From Agrobacterium larrymoorei (GTDB taxonomy: Bacteria > Pseudomonadota > Alphaproteobacteria > Rhizobiales > Rhizobiaceae), in contig NZ_JAAMFB010000003.1 of assembly GCF_013322225.1 (NCBI RefSeq), forward strand, positions 62,001 through 126,000: a DNA stretch of 64,000 nucleotides. The letters are read 5' to 3'. A model generated the notes under the pieces. That model saw only the letters and a program-made list of their open reading frames with translations, did no database searches and was not told where the DNA came from. Both the position numbers and the translations under genes were made by a program. This document shows, in pieces, positions 44,567 to 54,729 of this stretch. The first letter of the stretch is position 1. Every line of letters starts with the position of its first letter.

Positions 44567-45196
44567 ATGGACGGCGTCACAGTCATCAAACATCCGCTTG
44601 TGCAACACAAACTCACCATCATGCGCAAGAAGGAAACCTCCACGGCCAGCTTTAGGCGGTTGCTGCGGGAAATTTCCACGCTGCTCTGCTATGAAGTGAC
44701 GCGCGATCTGGAAATGACGATGCAGACCATCGAAACGCCGATGGAAGCCATCGAGGCACCTGTTCTCGAGGGCAAGAAGCTGGTCTTCGCCTCTATCCTG
44801 CGCGCCGGTAACGGCCTGCTGGAAGGCATGCTGGAACTCGTCCCCTCCGCTCGCGTCTCACATATCGGTGTCTACCGCGACCACGATACGCTGGAGGCCG
44901 TCGAATATTACTTCAAAGCCCCGGAAAGCCTCGATGCCCGCCTCATCATCGTGGTGGACCCGATGCTTGCCACCGGCAATTCCTCGATTGCTGCCGTTGA
45001 GAAGCTGAAAGAGCGTGGCGCGAAGAACATCCGTTTCCTCTGCCTGCTGGCCGCGCCCGAAGGTATCAAGAACTTCCACGAAGCCCACCCGGACGTCCCG
45101 ATCTATACAGCCTCCATTGACAGCCATCTGAACGAACAGGGCTACATCATGCCCGGTCTCGGCGACGCTGGCGACCGTATGTACGGCACGAAATGA
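44567..45196 (+). CDS. upp: Uracil phosphoribosyltransferase
   Basis: This 209-residue enzyme makes UMP from uracil and PRPP in pyrimidine salvage. The PRPP-binding motif [12 protein letters not shown] near residue 131 and the C-terminal uracil site [16 protein letters not shown] are clear. It is 108 bp after add on the same strand and may share its transcript or have its own promoter. AAGGAAAGGCC is a good ribosome site. Confidence 0.97.
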   Translation: MDGVTVIKHPLVQHKLTIMRKKETSTASFRRLLREISTLLCYEVTRDLEMTMQTIETPMEAIEAPVLEGKKLVFASILRAGNGLLEGMLELVPSARVSHIGVYRDHDTLEAVEYYFKAPESLDARLIIVVDPMLATGNSSIAAVEKLKERGAKNIRFLCLLAAPEGIKNFHEAHPDVPIYTASIDSHLNEQGYIMPGLGDAGDRMYGTK

Positions 45197-45426
45197 GTTT
45201 GTTGTGGGCGCTCTATAGGCGCCCATACCGACGCGTTACTTGCGACTTCTATTCCATAAGATACGGAGATAAAGCCGCCAGGCTGTCTCCATCCTTATAC
45301 CGCGCCGACGGGCCTCGCAGAAGCGCGGCGCATTCTCCTCTCACTCCTACATTCTAAGCCTGTAAGTCATCGATTTTTCAGGCGTGGAGCTGCGGCGAGC
45401 AGTCGTGAGAGAATGAGCGCCTTAAC
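45197..45426. other. Region between convergent upp and ubiB, with one hairpin
   Basis: TGGGCGC (45205-45211) and GCGCCCA (45219-45225) form a hairpin soon after upp, without a T run. At 45385-45415, AGTCATCGATTTTTCAGGCGTGGAG resembles (in shorter blocks) the tail of the dispersed repeat at 10.7 kb and may be a decayed copy. Confidence 0.45.
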
Positions 45427-47001
45427 TCAACTCACGGCAAAGGCGATATAGATCAGCGTTGCCGCGATCACCCACAGAGCCAAGCGACCGGAGCGGGTGT
45501 GGCGGGCTTCCGATTTGCCGATGGCGTCTGCGGTGCGCTCGTCGAAGCGCAGGCCATGTTCGCTCATATACATCAGGTCGGAATGCAGCTTTTCCGTCTT
45601 GGCCGCAATCTCCGGGGCGGCTTCCGCGAGCTTGACGGCAGCCTTCAGGCCGTCCTTCAGATCGGTGACGATACGCTTTGGGCCGAGATTGTCCCTGATC
45701 CAGTCGCTGACTACCGGGTCTGCGGCCTTCCACATGTTGAAGCGCGGGTTGAGGATACGCGACACGCCTTCGACGACGACCATTGTCTTTTGCAGCATGA
45801 CAAGTTCGGGGCGCGTTTCCATGTCGAAGAGCTCGGTGACTTCGAACAGAAGCGTGAGCAGCTTGCCCATTGAAATGGTCTCGGCGGGCTGACCGTGGAT
45901 CGGCTCGCCAATGGCGCGGATGGCCTGCGCAAAACTTGCCATATCATGGTGCCCTGGAACGTAACCGGCCTCGAAATGCACTTCCGCCACGCGCATGTAA
46001 TCGCGCGTGATGAAGCCATAGAGAATTTCCGCCAGGAAGCGGCGCTCTTTCTTTCCAAGACGACCGGCAATGCCCATGTCGACGGCGACGATCATGCCAT
46101 TGGGGTCGACGAAAAGATTACCCGGATGCATGTCGGCATGGAAAAAGCCATCCCGCAGCGTGTGGCGCAGGAAGGACTGGATGAGAGTATCGGCCAGTTT
46201 GTTCAGATCGTGCCCGGCCGCCTTCAGCGCTTCCGTGTCCGACATCTTGATGCCGTCAATCCACTCCATGGTGACGACATCGCGGCCCGTGCGTTCCCAA
46301 TCCACCTCCGGTACGCGAAAGCCGGGATCGTCCTTTGTATTTTCGGCAATTTCCGAGAGCGCTGCCGCTTCCAGCCGCAGGTCCATCTCGATCTTGGTGG
46401 TCTGTTCCAGCGCACGCGTGACTTCGACCGGGCGCAGGCGGCGGGCGGAGCGGACGAAACGCTGCTGGAGATCGGCAATCAGATACATCGCTTCCAGATC
46501 GTTCTGGAAACGCTGACGAACGCCGGGGCGAATGACCTTAACCGCCATTTTTTTCGCACCCGATGGCGTATCCACGATGGCCGGATGAACCTGCGCAATG
46601 GAGGCGGCTGCAATGGGATCGTTGAATTCGCGGTAGAGATCGGAAATGGGCCGACCGAGCGAGCCTTCGATATTGGCTTTGGCGGCTGCAACAGGGAAGA
46701 AGGCCATGCGATCCTGCAAGCCTGCAAGATCGTCGGCAAACTCCGCGCCCACCACATCCGGGCGGGTCGCAAGGAACTGGCCCATCTTTACATATGATGG
46801 TCCAAGACGGCTGACGGCCTTGGCAAGACGGTCGCTTCGACCAGTGCTGAGCGCCTTTTTGCGGGCAAAGGGTTTCAGTATGGCCTTGGCGAACTGCGCT
46901 GACGCTGGCAGGCCCTCGGATGGAATGGCGAGAACCACACCCTCGCGCACGAGAACCCAGCCGACTTTCGCCAGACGAAAATATGCGCCGAGAGTACTCA
47001 T
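45427..47001 (-). CDS. ubiB: Ubiquinone biosynthesis regulatory kinase-like protein UbiB
   Basis: This 524-residue ABC1/ADCK-family protein kinase-like ATPase is needed for ubiquinone synthesis. It has the family KxGQ region (SYVKMGQFLATRPD near residue 70), a catalytic-loop HADMHPGNLFVD near 288 and a C-terminal membrane helix (RLALWVIAATLIYIAFAV). It is 35 bp after ubiE on the same strand, an operon common in proteobacteria. The sequence is at the normal length. Confidence 0.95.
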   Translation of the reverse strand: MSTLGAYFRLAKVGWVLVREGVVLAIPSEGLPASAQFAKAILKPFARKKALSTGRSDRLAKAVSRLGPSYVKMGQFLATRPDVVGAEFADDLAGLQDRMAFFPVAAAKANIEGSLGRPISDLYREFNDPIAAASIAQVHPAIVDTPSGAKKMAVKVIRPGVRQRFQNDLEAMYLIADLQQRFVRSARRLRPVEVTRALEQTTKIEMDLRLEAAALSEIAENTKDDPGFRVPEVDWERTGRDVVTMEWIDGIKMSDTEALKAAGHDLNKLADTLIQSFLRHTLRDGFFHADMHPGNLFVDPNGMIVAVDMGIAGRLGKKERRFLAEILYGFITRDYMRVAEVHFEAGYVPGHHDMASFAQAIRAIGEPIHGQPAETISMGKLLTLLFEVTELFDMETRPELVMLQKTMVVVEGVSRILNPRFNMWKAADPVVSDWIRDNLGPKRIVTDLKDGLKAAVKLAEAAPEIAAKTEKLHSDLMYMSEHGLRFDERTADAIGKSEARHTRSGRLALWVIAATLIYIAFAVS

Positions 47002-47036
47002 GCGGATGCCCTGCTATCAGCCGAAAATGCCATCGA

Positions 47037-47813
47037 TTACAGTTTCCAGCCGGAATGCAGCGCAGCGATGCCGCCGGTGTAGTTGGTGTAGCTGACGCGA
47101 GAGAAGCCAGCGCTGCGGATCATGGCCGCGAAATCATCCTGCTTTGGAAATTTGCGAATGGATTCCACCAGATACTGATAGGGTTCCGCCTCACCCGTAA
47201 TCATCTTGCCGAACTGCGGAATGGCGTTGAAGGACCAGGCATCGTAAACCTTGTCCAGAAGCGGCATTTCCACTTCGGAAAACTCCAGCACCAGCAGGCG
47301 CCCGCCGCGCTTGAGCACGCGGTACGCTTCCGACAGCGCCACATCGATGCGCGGCACATTGCGAATGCCAAAAGCAATCGTATAGGCGTCGAAGCTGTTT
47401 GCCTCGAACGGCAATTCTTCGGCGTTGGCTTCCACGAAGGTCAGGTTTTCTGTCAGCTTTTTCTTGGCTGCGCGCTCCTCACCCACGCCCAGCATGGAGC
47501 CGTTGATATCCAGAACGGTGGCGTGGGCCAGCCTGTTGGAGGCTTCGACGATGCGAAACGCGATATCGCCGGTGCCGCCCGCGACGTCCAGTACCTTATA
47601 GGACGGATCCTTGCGCGGCGAAAGCGAAGCGATCATCGCGTCCTTCCAGAGCCGGTGCAGACCCGCCGACATGACATCGTTCATGATGTCGTAGCGCTTG
47701 GCGACCTTGTGGAACACCTCGTTGACCATGCCCTGCTTCTGGCCTTCATTGACCTGTTGGAAGCCATAGGAGGTTTCCATGCCGCCATCGGCTGTGGTGC
47801 GGGCTTCGGTCAT
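47037..47813 (-). CDS. ubiE: Ubiquinone/menaquinone methyltransferase UbiE
   Basis: This 258-residue SAM-dependent C-methyltransferase of the ubiquinone pathway has the SAM site [14 protein letters not shown] near residue 75, [18 protein letters not shown] near residue 22 and the family motif LGYVSY-like C-terminus ([22 protein letters not shown]). ubiB follows on the same strand. It is divergent from mutM. Confidence 0.96.
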   Translation of the reverse strand: MTEARTTADGGMETSYGFQQVNEGQKQGMVNEVFHKVAKRYDIMNDVMSAGLHRLWKDAMIASLSPRKDPSYKVLDVAGGTGDIAFRIVEASNRLAHATVLDINGSMLGVGEERAAKKKLTENLTFVEANAEELPFEANSFDAYTIAFGIRNVPRIDVALSEAYRVLKRGGRLLVLEFSEVEMPLLDKVYDAWSFNAIPQFGKMITGEAEPYQYLVESIRKFPKQDDFAAMIRSAGFSRVSYTNYTGGIAALHSGWKL

Positions 47814-47975
47814 GATCGGTCTCCATCATTAATTGCGGTGCGGACCATAGCGGAAAGGCGGATGCAACGCTATCTGTTGCCGCAGCAAGTGCATGCGACA
47901 TGTATGCCTGCACACTTTAGATCACAAGTGCGACGCATTGAAAGTGCACCGCAATAAACATGTGGGATAAACGCC

Positions 47976-48869
47976 ATGCCTGAACTGCCCGAAGTGGAAA
48001 CCGTGCGACGTGGCCTTGCGCCGACCATGGAGGGCTCCCGCGTCATGAAGCTGGAACTGACGCGACCGGACCTGCGCTTTCCCTTTCCAGAAGGATTTGC
48101 CGAGCTGGTGGAAGGGCAGGAGATTGTTTCGCTGGGGCGGCGTGCGAAATATCTGCTGATCGAGCTGGACAATGGCCTGACCATCGTTTCGCATCTGGGC
48201 ATGTCCGGTTCCTTCCGCATCGAAAGCTCAGGTGAGGGCGCTGAGACGCCCGGTGAGTTTCATTACGCGCGCTCCAAGGATGGCAAGCATGTCCATGTCG
48301 TCTTTCATCTAGAGAAGGCGGGGCAGGTGATGCGCATCATCTATAATGACCCGCGCCGCTTCGGCTTCATGCATCTGGTGCGGCGTGCCGATATCGATCT
48401 CTACCCGGCTTTCTCAGAGCTTGGACCGGAGCCGACAGGAAACGAACTGAGTGCGGACTATCTGGCGCGCCGGTTCGAAGGCAAGACGCAGCCTCTGAAA
48501 TCTACGCTGCTGGACCAGAAGGTGATTGCAGGGCTTGGCAATATCTATGTATGCGAGGCGATGTGGCGCGCGCATCTCTCACCCCTGCGCGCCGCTGGAA
48601 CGTTGGTGACGAATACGGGCAAGCCGAAGGCCGTATTGACCGAACTGACACAGAAAATACGTGAAGTGATCGCGGATGCGATCGCCGCTGGCGGGTCGTC
48701 GCTGCGCGATCATATCCAGACGGACGGCTCGCTCGGCTATTTTCAGCACTCCTTTTCCGTCTACGATCGCGAAGGTCATGCTTGCCCCACGCCGGACTGT
48801 AGCGGTACGGTCGAGCGCATCACGCAAGCCGGTCGCTCGACATTCTATTGCGCGGCCTGTCAGAAATAA
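47976..48869 (+). CDS. mutM: Formamidopyrimidine-DNA glycosylase
   Basis: This 297-residue base excision repair enzyme removes oxidised purines such as 8-oxoguanine and nicks the site. The catalytic N-terminus [12 protein letters not shown] (Pro2, Glu3) is intact, and the C-terminal zinc finger CPTPDC...FYCAAC is present near residue 270-295. It is 17 bp before the enoyl-CoA hydratase gene and divergent from ubiE. Confidence 0.97.
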   Translation: MPELPEVETVRRGLAPTMEGSRVMKLELTRPDLRFPFPEGFAELVEGQEIVSLGRRAKYLLIELDNGLTIVSHLGMSGSFRIESSGEGAETPGEFHYARSKDGKHVHVVFHLEKAGQVMRIIYNDPRRFGFMHLVRRADIDLYPAFSELGPEPTGNELSADYLARRFEGKTQPLKSTLLDQKVIAGLGNIYVCEAMWRAHLSPLRAAGTLVTNTGKPKAVLTELTQKIREVIADAIAAGGSSLRDHIQTDGSLGYFQHSFSVYDREGHACPTPDCSGTVERITQAGRSTFYCAACQK

Positions 48870-48886
48870 GGGGAGGTAGCCGCGCC

Positions 48887-49660
48887 ATGGATTATGAAAC
48901 GCTGATCGTTGAGAAACGCGACGAGGTTGGCATTATCACGCTAAACCGGCCAAAGGCGCTGAATGCGCTTAATTCCATGCTGCTGAAGGAGCTTCAGCAT
49001 ATACTGGCGTCATTCTCGACAGATGACTCCATCGGCGCCATCGTCATCACCGGTTCGGAAAAGGCTTTTGCTGCGGGCGCCGATATCAAGGAAATGAGCA
49101 CGCTCGATTTCGTCGATGCCTATCTGGGCGATTTTCTCGGCGGCTGGGACGATGTGGCGAAAACCCGCAAGCCGGTTATCGCAGCGGTTTCCGGCTTTGC
49201 TCTCGGCGGCGGCTGCGAACTTGCCATGATGTGCGACTTTATCATCGCATCGGAGACGGCAAAGTTCGGCCAGCCGGAGATTACCCTCGGCGTCATTCCC
49301 GGCATGGGCGGCTCCCAGCGGCTGACGCGGGCCGTCGGCAAGGCGAAGGCGATGGATCTGGTGCTGACAGGCCGCAAGATGGACGCGGCAGAGGCAGAGA
49401 GGGCTGGGCTCGTTTCGCGCATCGTGCCGGTGGAGCGCCTGATGGACGAAGCCGTTGAAGCGGCGACCGTGATTGCCTCGCTCTCGCGTGCCTCCGTGCT
49501 GACGGCCAAGGAGAGCGTCGAGCGTTCCTTCGAGGTGCCGCTGTCAGAGGGGCTGCGTTTCGAGCGTCGCCTGTTTCAGGCGCTGTTTGCGACGCAAGAC
49601 CAGAAAGAAGGCATGGCGGCCTTTATCGAGAAGCGGAAGCCGGTTTTTCAGAATCGCTGA
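48887..49660 (+). CDS. Enoyl-CoA hydratase
   Basis: This 257-residue crotonase-fold enzyme hydrates trans-2-enoyl-CoA in beta-oxidation. The oxyanion motifs AAGADIKEM (near 62) and [11 protein letters not shown] (near 106) and the catalytic glutamates in the QPEITLG and GGSQRLTRA regions are visible. GGGGAGGTAG precedes the ATG at 48887, so the longer frame starting in mutM is not used. It lies 17 bp after mutM. Confidence 0.93.
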   Translation: MDYETLIVEKRDEVGIITLNRPKALNALNSMLLKELQHILASFSTDDSIGAIVITGSEKAFAAGADIKEMSTLDFVDAYLGDFLGGWDDVAKTRKPVIAAVSGFALGGGCELAMMCDFIIASETAKFGQPEITLGVIPGMGGSQRLTRAVGKAKAMDLVLTGRKMDAAEAERAGLVSRIVPVERLMDEAVEAATVIASLSRASVLTAKESVERSFEVPLSEGLRFERRLFQALFATQDQKEGMAAFIEKRKPVFQNR

Positions 49661-49696
49661 AGACTCGGAATCTCAGCGCTTTTTGCTGAAAACGCG

Positions 49697-49725
49697 TTGA
49701 CGGGCAGCGGCTTTAGGGTTATATG
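49697..49725 (+). promoter_or_regulatory. Probable sigma-70 promoter of rpsT
   Basis: TTGACG (49697-49702) and TATATG (49720-49725) are separated by 17 bp, 130 bp before the S20 start. The intervening leader contains a short hairpin around GGTCTTCGAAAGACC (49791-49805). Confidence 0.65.
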
Positions 49726-49852
49726 CCCGCCCACGGTTAGGGAAAGTCATCCGGCTTGTCCCAATTGCTCCCGCACTCTTTGGAACCTGAGGTCTTCGAA
49801 AGACCCGATCCTGTGGTTGCGGATTTTGGTTTGAATTCGAAGAGAGGCATAC

Positions 49853-50119
49853 ATGGCCAATACAACTTCGGCGAAAAAGGCGACTCGAAAGATCGCTCGC
49901 CGCACCGCAGTCAACAAGGCTCGCCGTTCGCGCGTTCGCGGTTTTATTCGCAAGGTCGAAGAGGCCATCGCAACGGGTGATCTGGCAGTCGCAACGGAAG
50001 CTCTCAAGGCTGCACAGCCGGAGATCCAGCGCGCAGCAACCCGCGGCGTTCTGCACGGCAACACGGCTGACCGCAAGGTATCCCGTCTTGCACAGCGCGT
50101 ACGGGCCCTGTCTGCCTAA
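49853..50119 (+). CDS. rpsT: 30S ribosomal protein S20
   Basis: This 88-residue basic protein binds 16S rRNA early in 30S assembly. It is lysine and arginine rich from residue 8 on, with the family pattern [19 protein letters not shown] in the N-terminal helix. GAGAGGCAT lies upstream. It is monocistronic, with its own promoter and terminator. Confidence 0.97.
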   Translation: MANTTSAKKATRKIARRTAVNKARRSRVRGFIRKVEEAIATGDLAVATEALKAAQPEIQRAATRGVLHGNTADRKVSRLAQRVRALSA

Positions 50120-50143
50120 TCCGGCTAATCCAAATTTATTATG

Positions 50144-50174
50144 AAAAAGCCTGGTCTTTAGTCCGGGCTTTTTC
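50144..50174 (+). terminator. Terminator of rpsT
   Basis: AAAAAGCCTGG (50144-50154) pairs with CCGGGCTTTTT (50163-50173) with one G-T mismatch, followed by C and then TGATT. Confidence 0.88.
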
Positions 50175-50896
50175 TGATTCTAACGCCCTGTTAACATCTT
50201 GTTGCTTAGCATGACATTTAGACGTCAATGTTGTGACGAGAAAAATTATTATAAATCAATGAGTTGCAAGAGGTGTTTCAAAAAGACATTTCCTTCCGGT
50301 ACGGAAGGGCAGCGTAGTTTCGAGTCAAGCGATTTTTTATTTTTCGCTCAAATAGCGCCACAAAAATACCCCGAAATTGAATCCTATTGATTCATAAGAG
50401 ATTCTCCATTCGCGTGAGTCCGAGATGCAAAACGACCCTGACGAGTCAATGGCCGTTCTTCGTTTTTGCAGAAAAAACGCCATTGATCTCCTCATCCGTT
50501 CCTGCCTAAATGCATCTCGACAAGGGGCGCGGATTTCTATCCACAAGCTATATCGATCTAAAGTTCGAAAGGCGTAAGCTCCTTGCGGACGGGTTCTTCT
50601 CGGACTCGTTTTTTCAGGTAACGGAGTGTGTTTGGCTGCAACTTTGGCTGGTTGCGGGAGCGCTGTTCCGTGTCTTAGAAGGTTGAGTGTTCAGGTTGTG
50701 GCGTGAGAGTAATGGCGTATGAGTAGCAGGCCTCTCCATGATGGAGAGGGAAGTGGGATAACCGGCTCGCGGTAGAAGCTATGCTTCAGGATGGTTTTTC
50801 GAGGAAGCCATCCAATAAGGGGAATAACGAGGGGTATCTCTGGCGGAGCCTTTTGGTTCTGTCAGGCTATGATTGGCAATTTGAAAGGCGGCAATA
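50175..50896 (+). promoter_or_regulatory. Long upstream region of dnaA
   Basis: There is no gene in these 722 bases. Around 50220-50400 it is AT-rich. TCTATCCACA at 50536-50545 is a one-mismatch relative of the DnaA box TTATCCACA, a possible autoregulatory site. CCTCTCCATGATGGAGAGG (50732-50750) is a hairpin. I find too few DnaA boxes to call an origin. Confidence 0.55.
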
Positions 50897-52471
50897 ATGC
50901 AATTGAATTTGGCGATGGGTGCGGTGGCTCACGGGGACCGCGCACCGAAAGCATGCGATGCAGTTTGCAATGATGCGGCAGGAGACAAACCGGACATGAA
51001 GCACGACGCGCTGTTTGAACGTTTTAGCGCGCGGCTGAAGGCACAGGTCGGTCCGGAAGTTTACGCAAGCTGGTTCGCCCGGCTGAAGCTCCATTCGGTG
51101 TCGAAGAGCGTGGTGCGCTTTACGGTTCCGACGACGTTTCTGAAATCCTGGATCAACAACCGTTACATCGATCTCATCACGACGCTCGTACAGAGCGAGG
51201 ATGCCGATGTTCTCAAGGTTGAGATACTTGTGCGTTCCGCAAGCCGCCCGGTTCGCCCGGTACAGTCGGAAGAGCGTGCGCAGCCGGTGAGCCAGGACAA
51301 TGGCACATCCGCGCAAAGGGCAAAGCCGTTCCTCCCGCCGCAGCCCGCAACTGCCATGCAGACAGCGAGCGCGCCGGTCTCTGCATCATCGACACAGCGT
51401 CATTCCGGCTCCGGCCCGCTGTTCGGCTCTCCGCTCGACAGCCGCTTCACCTTTGACACCTTTGTCGAAGGCGCGTCCAACCGCGTAGCGCTCGCGGCTG
51501 CAAAGACCATTGCGGAGGCAGGTGCTGGCGCCGTGCGTTTCAACCCGCTCTTCATCCATGCGGGTGTAGGCCTCGGCAAGACGCATCTTCTGCAGGCGAT
51601 TGCCAATGCGGCAATCGACAGCCCGCGCAACCCGCGTGTGGTTTACCTGACAGCTGAATATTTCATGTGGCGCTTCGCAACCGCGATCCGAGACAATGAT
51701 GCGCTGACGCTGAAAGACACGCTACGCAACATCGACCTCCTGGTCATCGACGACATGCAGTTTCTGCAGGGCAAGATGATCCAGCATGAATTCTGCCATC
51801 TCCTGAACATGCTGCTCGACAGCGCAAAGCAGGTGGTCGTGGCCGCGGATCGTGCACCATGGGAACTGGAATCGCTCGACCCGCGCGTTCGTTCGCGTCT
51901 TCAGGGCGGCATGGCCATCGAAATCGAAGGCCCGGACTACGACATGCGCCACGAAATGCTGACCCAGCGCATCGCGACGGCCCGTCAGGAAGATCCGAGC
52001 TTCGAGATTTCCGAAGAGATCGTATCGCATGTTGCCCGCAGCATTACCGCCAGCGGTCGTGAACTTGAAGGTGCTTTCAACCAGCTGATCTTCCGCCGCT
52101 CCTTCGAGCCGAACCTCTCGGTCGAGCGCGTGGACGAGTTGCTGGCGCATCTCGTCGGTGCCGGTGAAGCAAAGCGCGTTCGCATCGAGGATATTCAGCG
52201 CATCGTCGCCAGACATTATAATGTCTCGCGCCAGGAACTGGTCTCCAACCGCCGCACCCGCGTCATCGTCAAGCCGCGCCAGGTGGCCATGTATCTCTCG
52301 AAGATGCTGACCCCACGCTCCTTCCCGGAAATCGGCCGCCGCTTCGGCGGGCGCGATCACACAACGGTATTGCATGCCGTGCGCAAGATCGAGGAACTGA
52401 TCGGCGGCGACACGAAGCTCGGCCATGAGGTGGAGCTCTTGAAGCGCCTGATCAACGAGAATAATGCGTAA
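50897..52471 (+). CDS. dnaA: Chromosomal replication initiator DnaA
   Basis: This 524-residue AAA+ initiator binds DnaA boxes and opens the origin. Visible are domain I (residues about 35-105), a Pro/Ala/Ser linker, Walker [14 protein letters not shown] near 222, Walker [11 protein letters not shown] near 284, and the C-terminal DNA-binding signature [11 protein letters not shown] near 495. GAAAGGCGGCAATA precedes the ATG. An inner Met at 34 (MKHDALF) is the start used in shorter annotations. In Rhizobiales the origin is usually elsewhere. Confidence 0.96.
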   Translation: MQLNLAMGAVAHGDRAPKACDAVCNDAAGDKPDMKHDALFERFSARLKAQVGPEVYASWFARLKLHSVSKSVVRFTVPTTFLKSWINNRYIDLITTLVQSEDADVLKVEILVRSASRPVRPVQSEERAQPVSQDNGTSAQRAKPFLPPQPATAMQTASAPVSASSTQRHSGSGPLFGSPLDSRFTFDTFVEGASNRVALAAAKTIAEAGAGAVRFNPLFIHAGVGLGKTHLLQAIANAAIDSPRNPRVVYLTAEYFMWRFATAIRDNDALTLKDTLRNIDLLVIDDMQFLQGKMIQHEFCHLLNMLLDSAKQVVVAADRAPWELESLDPRVRSRLQGGMAIEIEGPDYDMRHEMLTQRIATARQEDPSFEISEEIVSHVARSITASGRELEGAFNQLIFRRSFEPNLSVERVDELLAHLVGAGEAKRVRIEDIQRIVARHYNVSRQELVSNRRTRVIVKPRQVAMYLSKMLTPRSFPEIGRRFGGRDHTTVLHAVRKIEELIGGDTKLGHEVELLKRLINENNA

Positions 52472-52479
52472 AAAAGAAA

Positions 52480-52506
52480 ACGGTCAGGGCAACCTGACCG
52501 TTTTTT
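52480..52506 (+). terminator. Terminator of dnaA
   Basis: ACGGTCAGG (52480-52488) pairs with CCTGACCGT (52493-52501) around GCAA, followed by TTTTT. Confidence 0.95.
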
Positions 52507-52637
52507 GATTGGGTAAGATGAAAGCGCTTGCCAGCCTCGTTGCAAGGTTTGCGCCTTCTATTGTGATTTCAATTCCACTTAAACGATCTCGTCGCCGCGC
52601 GGGCGCTTGCAGCTTTTTCATTTAAAAAGAAAACGCT

Positions 52638-53108
52638 TTAACGAACCGCGCGCCTCATGACCACATTATCCTCACCGTTGGCATGGTCGCGTCCAATCGT
52701 CTGCCACCCGAGTTTACGGTAATAGTCTTCCTGATCGGGTGTGTAGAGATGGAGTTCGGTAATGCCGATGGTGGAGGCATAGGCGATAGTGGCGTGCATC
52801 ATCAACGTGCCGATACCTTTGCCTCGCTGGTCGGTGGCGACTATTACATCGCCGATCCAGAATCCCGCCTCTGGATAATCGGAAAGCTCGTTCAACGTGA
52901 TACTGATGCTGCCCACAAGCCTGTTTCCATGTAAAGCGATAAGGGTGAGAGGCGGTGTACCCGTCTGCAATCGCGCGCTTATCTCTTTTGACAACGTAAC
53001 CTGATCACTCCAAGCGGCAAGCGCTCCCCATTCAGCGTGTAGCATTTCGACCAAGTGTTCAACCTGGTGCGGATGCTCTGAAAGCGGCACTATTATGATG
53101 TCACCCAT
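52638..53108 (-). CDS. GNAT-family N-acetyltransferase
   Basis: This protein of about 156 residues has the acetyl-CoA site motif VATDQRGKGIGTLMMHA (about residues 92-108), the main GNAT signature. The substrate is unknown. The start is put at the second Met (53108), where GAGG lies close; the first Met at 53117 would overlap the HIT gene by 17 bp. It is in an operon with the HIT-family gene. Confidence 0.85.
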   Translation of the reverse strand: MGDIIIVPLSEHPHQVEHLVEMLHAEWGALAAWSDQVTLSKEISARLQTGTPPLTLIALHGNRLVGSISITLNELSDYPEAGFWIGDVIVATDQRGKGIGTLMMHATIAYASTIGITELHLYTPDQEDYYRKLGWQTIGRDHANGEDNVVMRRAVR

Positions 53109-53568
53109 GGGCCTCATCCTGCTTGCGTGACTGAAGATTGACGATGGTTTGCCGGAGCTTCGCTATCAGTTCCACATACTCTTGGCTGGATGATTTGGGC
53201 GCGTCTCCCCAGGAATATCCCATGCAAGCAGGACGATGGCGCTTTTCCGCAGCTTCGGACGCGTATCTCGGCATGATGTGGGCGTGAAGGGCGGGCTCGG
53301 CATTCCCCCAGATTTCATAGTTCACACGGTCGCATCCGGTCACATCGAGAAGCGCATCACCCACGAGCGCCATGTCGGCGAGAAAGGCTACACGGCCCTG
53401 CGGTGTCAGATGGTTGAGGCTTGGAACAACCGGGTCTGCGAGCAACAGGCAATAGCCGGGGAGAGGCTGCACATCGCCGATCACGAGCCAACCGGAGGTC
53501 ATGCGGGAGATGACAAACGGGTTCTTGCCTGCCCGCGCCATTTCTACGCGCTCTTCGATAAGATTCAT
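53101..53568 (-). CDS. HIT-family (histidine triad) protein
   Basis: This 155-residue protein has PEPALHAHIMPRY-like HAHIMPRY near residue 107, a histidine-triad-type motif that is less complete than the usual HxHxHxx, and the fold pattern of HIT nucleotide hydrolases (GYCLLLADPVVPSLNHLTP). Members split phosphoramidates or dinucleotides. The start at 53568 has no clear ribosome site; TTG 15 bases further is an alternative. The downstream GNAT gene overlaps by 8 bp. Confidence 0.75.
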   Translation of the reverse strand: MNLIEERVEMARAGKNPFVISRMTSGWLVIGDVQPLPGYCLLLADPVVPSLNHLTPQGRVAFLADMALVGDALLDVTGCDRVNYEIWGNAEPALHAHIMPRYASEAAEKRHRPACMGYSWGDAPKSSSQEYVELIAKLRQTIVNLQSRKQDEAHG

Positions 53569-53614
53569 GCTGGAATTCCACAATTTCGACGTCGTCTGTA
53601 CTACGCTTTTTAAT

Positions 53615-54160
53615 CTAGGAAGGCGTCAAACTAGCTTCGCCTGCCAAGGCCTCATTCCGCTGTCTGCGGATTGCAATCCACAGATGGGTAACTGGTATCA
53701 GAAGTGTACCGCCACCGATTGCCGCAAAGGGAAGACCTTGCCAACCAACGTCACTAACAGCAATTGCCCCCATGCAAATAGTGGTAAAAACGAGTGGGGC
53801 CAGGCCCCACATAAACCCTTTAACGAAATCCTTTCGATGCCTCGATAGCTCTTCTGGTCCTTTGAACAAATAAATGCGTGAGAGTTTTCCAAGTTTCCAC
53901 AGCGCTACAGACCCACTTACTGAGAGTGCCGCAGCAAAAATAACCATGAAGCTTACAAGCAATACTGGCTCGATCTCGCCATTCGCATCAAGCAGATAAG
54001 CTGAAATCCAAACTGGACTCACCATAATCAACAAGCCTGCATAGGGAACGGCGATAAAGGCCAGCATACCGTAAGTCAGGTAGAAAGGGAGGGCGAAGAC
54101 GAGGATTTCAAGAGCGTACAGCATTCGGCCAGCCTTCTGCGTAGATTGGGTCAGGTGCAT
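53615..54160 (-). CDS. Membrane protein of unknown function in ArsR-SRPBCC module
   Basis: This 181-residue protein has five hydrophobic segments (starting LEILVFALPFYLTYGML and ending in ALVFTTICMGAIAV and LPFAAIGGGTLLIP). I do not recognise the family. A strong AAGGAGG lies just before its ATG, and it lies 2 bp after the SRPBCC gene, so the two are one operon. It might act together with the SRPBCC protein and the divergent ArsR-type regulator. Confidence 0.75.
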   Translation of the reverse strand: MHLTQSTQKAGRMLYALEILVFALPFYLTYGMLAFIAVPYAGLLIMVSPVWISAYLLDANGEIEPVLLVSFMVIFAAALSVSGSVALWKLGKLSRIYLFKGPEELSRHRKDFVKGFMWGLAPLVFTTICMGAIAVSDVGWQGLPFAAIGGGTLLIPVTHLWIAIRRQRNEALAGEASLTPS

Positions 54161-54162
54161 GC

Positions 54163-54645
54163 TCAGGCCTCCTTGTTATGGGCGGAGGCATAGCCGAGTC
54201 GACGCCAGTTTCGTGAAGCATATCGATGGGCTTGCTTCAAAGCCAACCAAAGCGCCAGCGTCTTCATGAATGTAAACGGTCCGCGTGTGGAAAATGTGCT
54301 GTGTCGCTTCAAAATTGTGATATTTTCACCGGGCGGGACGAGAACAAATTCGTCCTCAAGATAGCCGATCCAGTTCTTGCACCAGACATTGCTATCTATC
54401 ATCCTATAGCGGAGCCGCCGGTTGGATTGATAATCGAGAATAGTTTGATCGATCGTACCGCGATCGGTCGTACACTGGCGCGTGTTTCCGACCGCACCTT
54501 CCCCTTCAAGAACCTTGCAACTCACGGGTTTTGGAACGCCAAGACGAAACAGAAGCGGCTTCGACGTGTCCATTCTCGCGTGCAGGAAATGCGGCCAGAT
54601 GTGATGTGGCGCACAATTGAATACCCATTTCGATTGAATGTTCAT
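54163..54645 (-). CDS. SRPBCC-family protein
   Basis: This protein of about 160 residues has the START-like layout: WVFNCAPHHIWPHFLH near the N-terminus, a beta sheet with WIGYLEDEFVLVPPGENITILKRHSTF, and a final helix (MKTLALWLALKQAHRYASRNWRRL). Such proteins bind hydrophobic ligands, and many are co-regulated by ArsR-type repressors. The second Met (54645) has GGGG upstream and is chosen over 54657. It is divergent from the ArsR-type gene. Confidence 0.8.
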   Translation of the reverse strand: MNIQSKWVFNCAPHHIWPHFLHARMDTSKPLLFRLGVPKPVSCKVLEGEGAVGNTRQCTTDRGTIDQTILDYQSNRRLRYRMIDSNVWCKNWIGYLEDEFVLVPPGENITILKRHSTFSTRGPFTFMKTLALWLALKQAHRYASRNWRRLGYASAHNKEA

Positions 54646-54670
54646 ATCAAACCCCATTCCTCATTTATAC

Positions 54671-54724
54671 ATTTAGGTAATCAACGAATTGTATCGCTGT
54701 CAACAGTTAGTTGATTGTCTAAAT
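54671..54724. promoter_or_regulatory. Near-perfect inverted repeat operator between SRPBCC and ArsR-type genes
   Basis: ATTTAGGTAATCAAC (54671-54685) and GTTGATTGTCTAAAT (54710-54724) are complementary at 13 of 15 positions, separated by 24 bases, in the short space between divergent starts. Its position suggests that the ArsR-type protein binds here and controls both sides. Confidence 0.7.
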
Positions 54725-54729
54725 GATTA

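Noticed and set aside
50175-50896. Chromosomal origin next to dnaA
   Set aside because: Only one near-match DnaA box is visible and no clustered boxes with an AT-rich unwinding element; in Rhizobiales the origin is usually near hemE, not dnaA.
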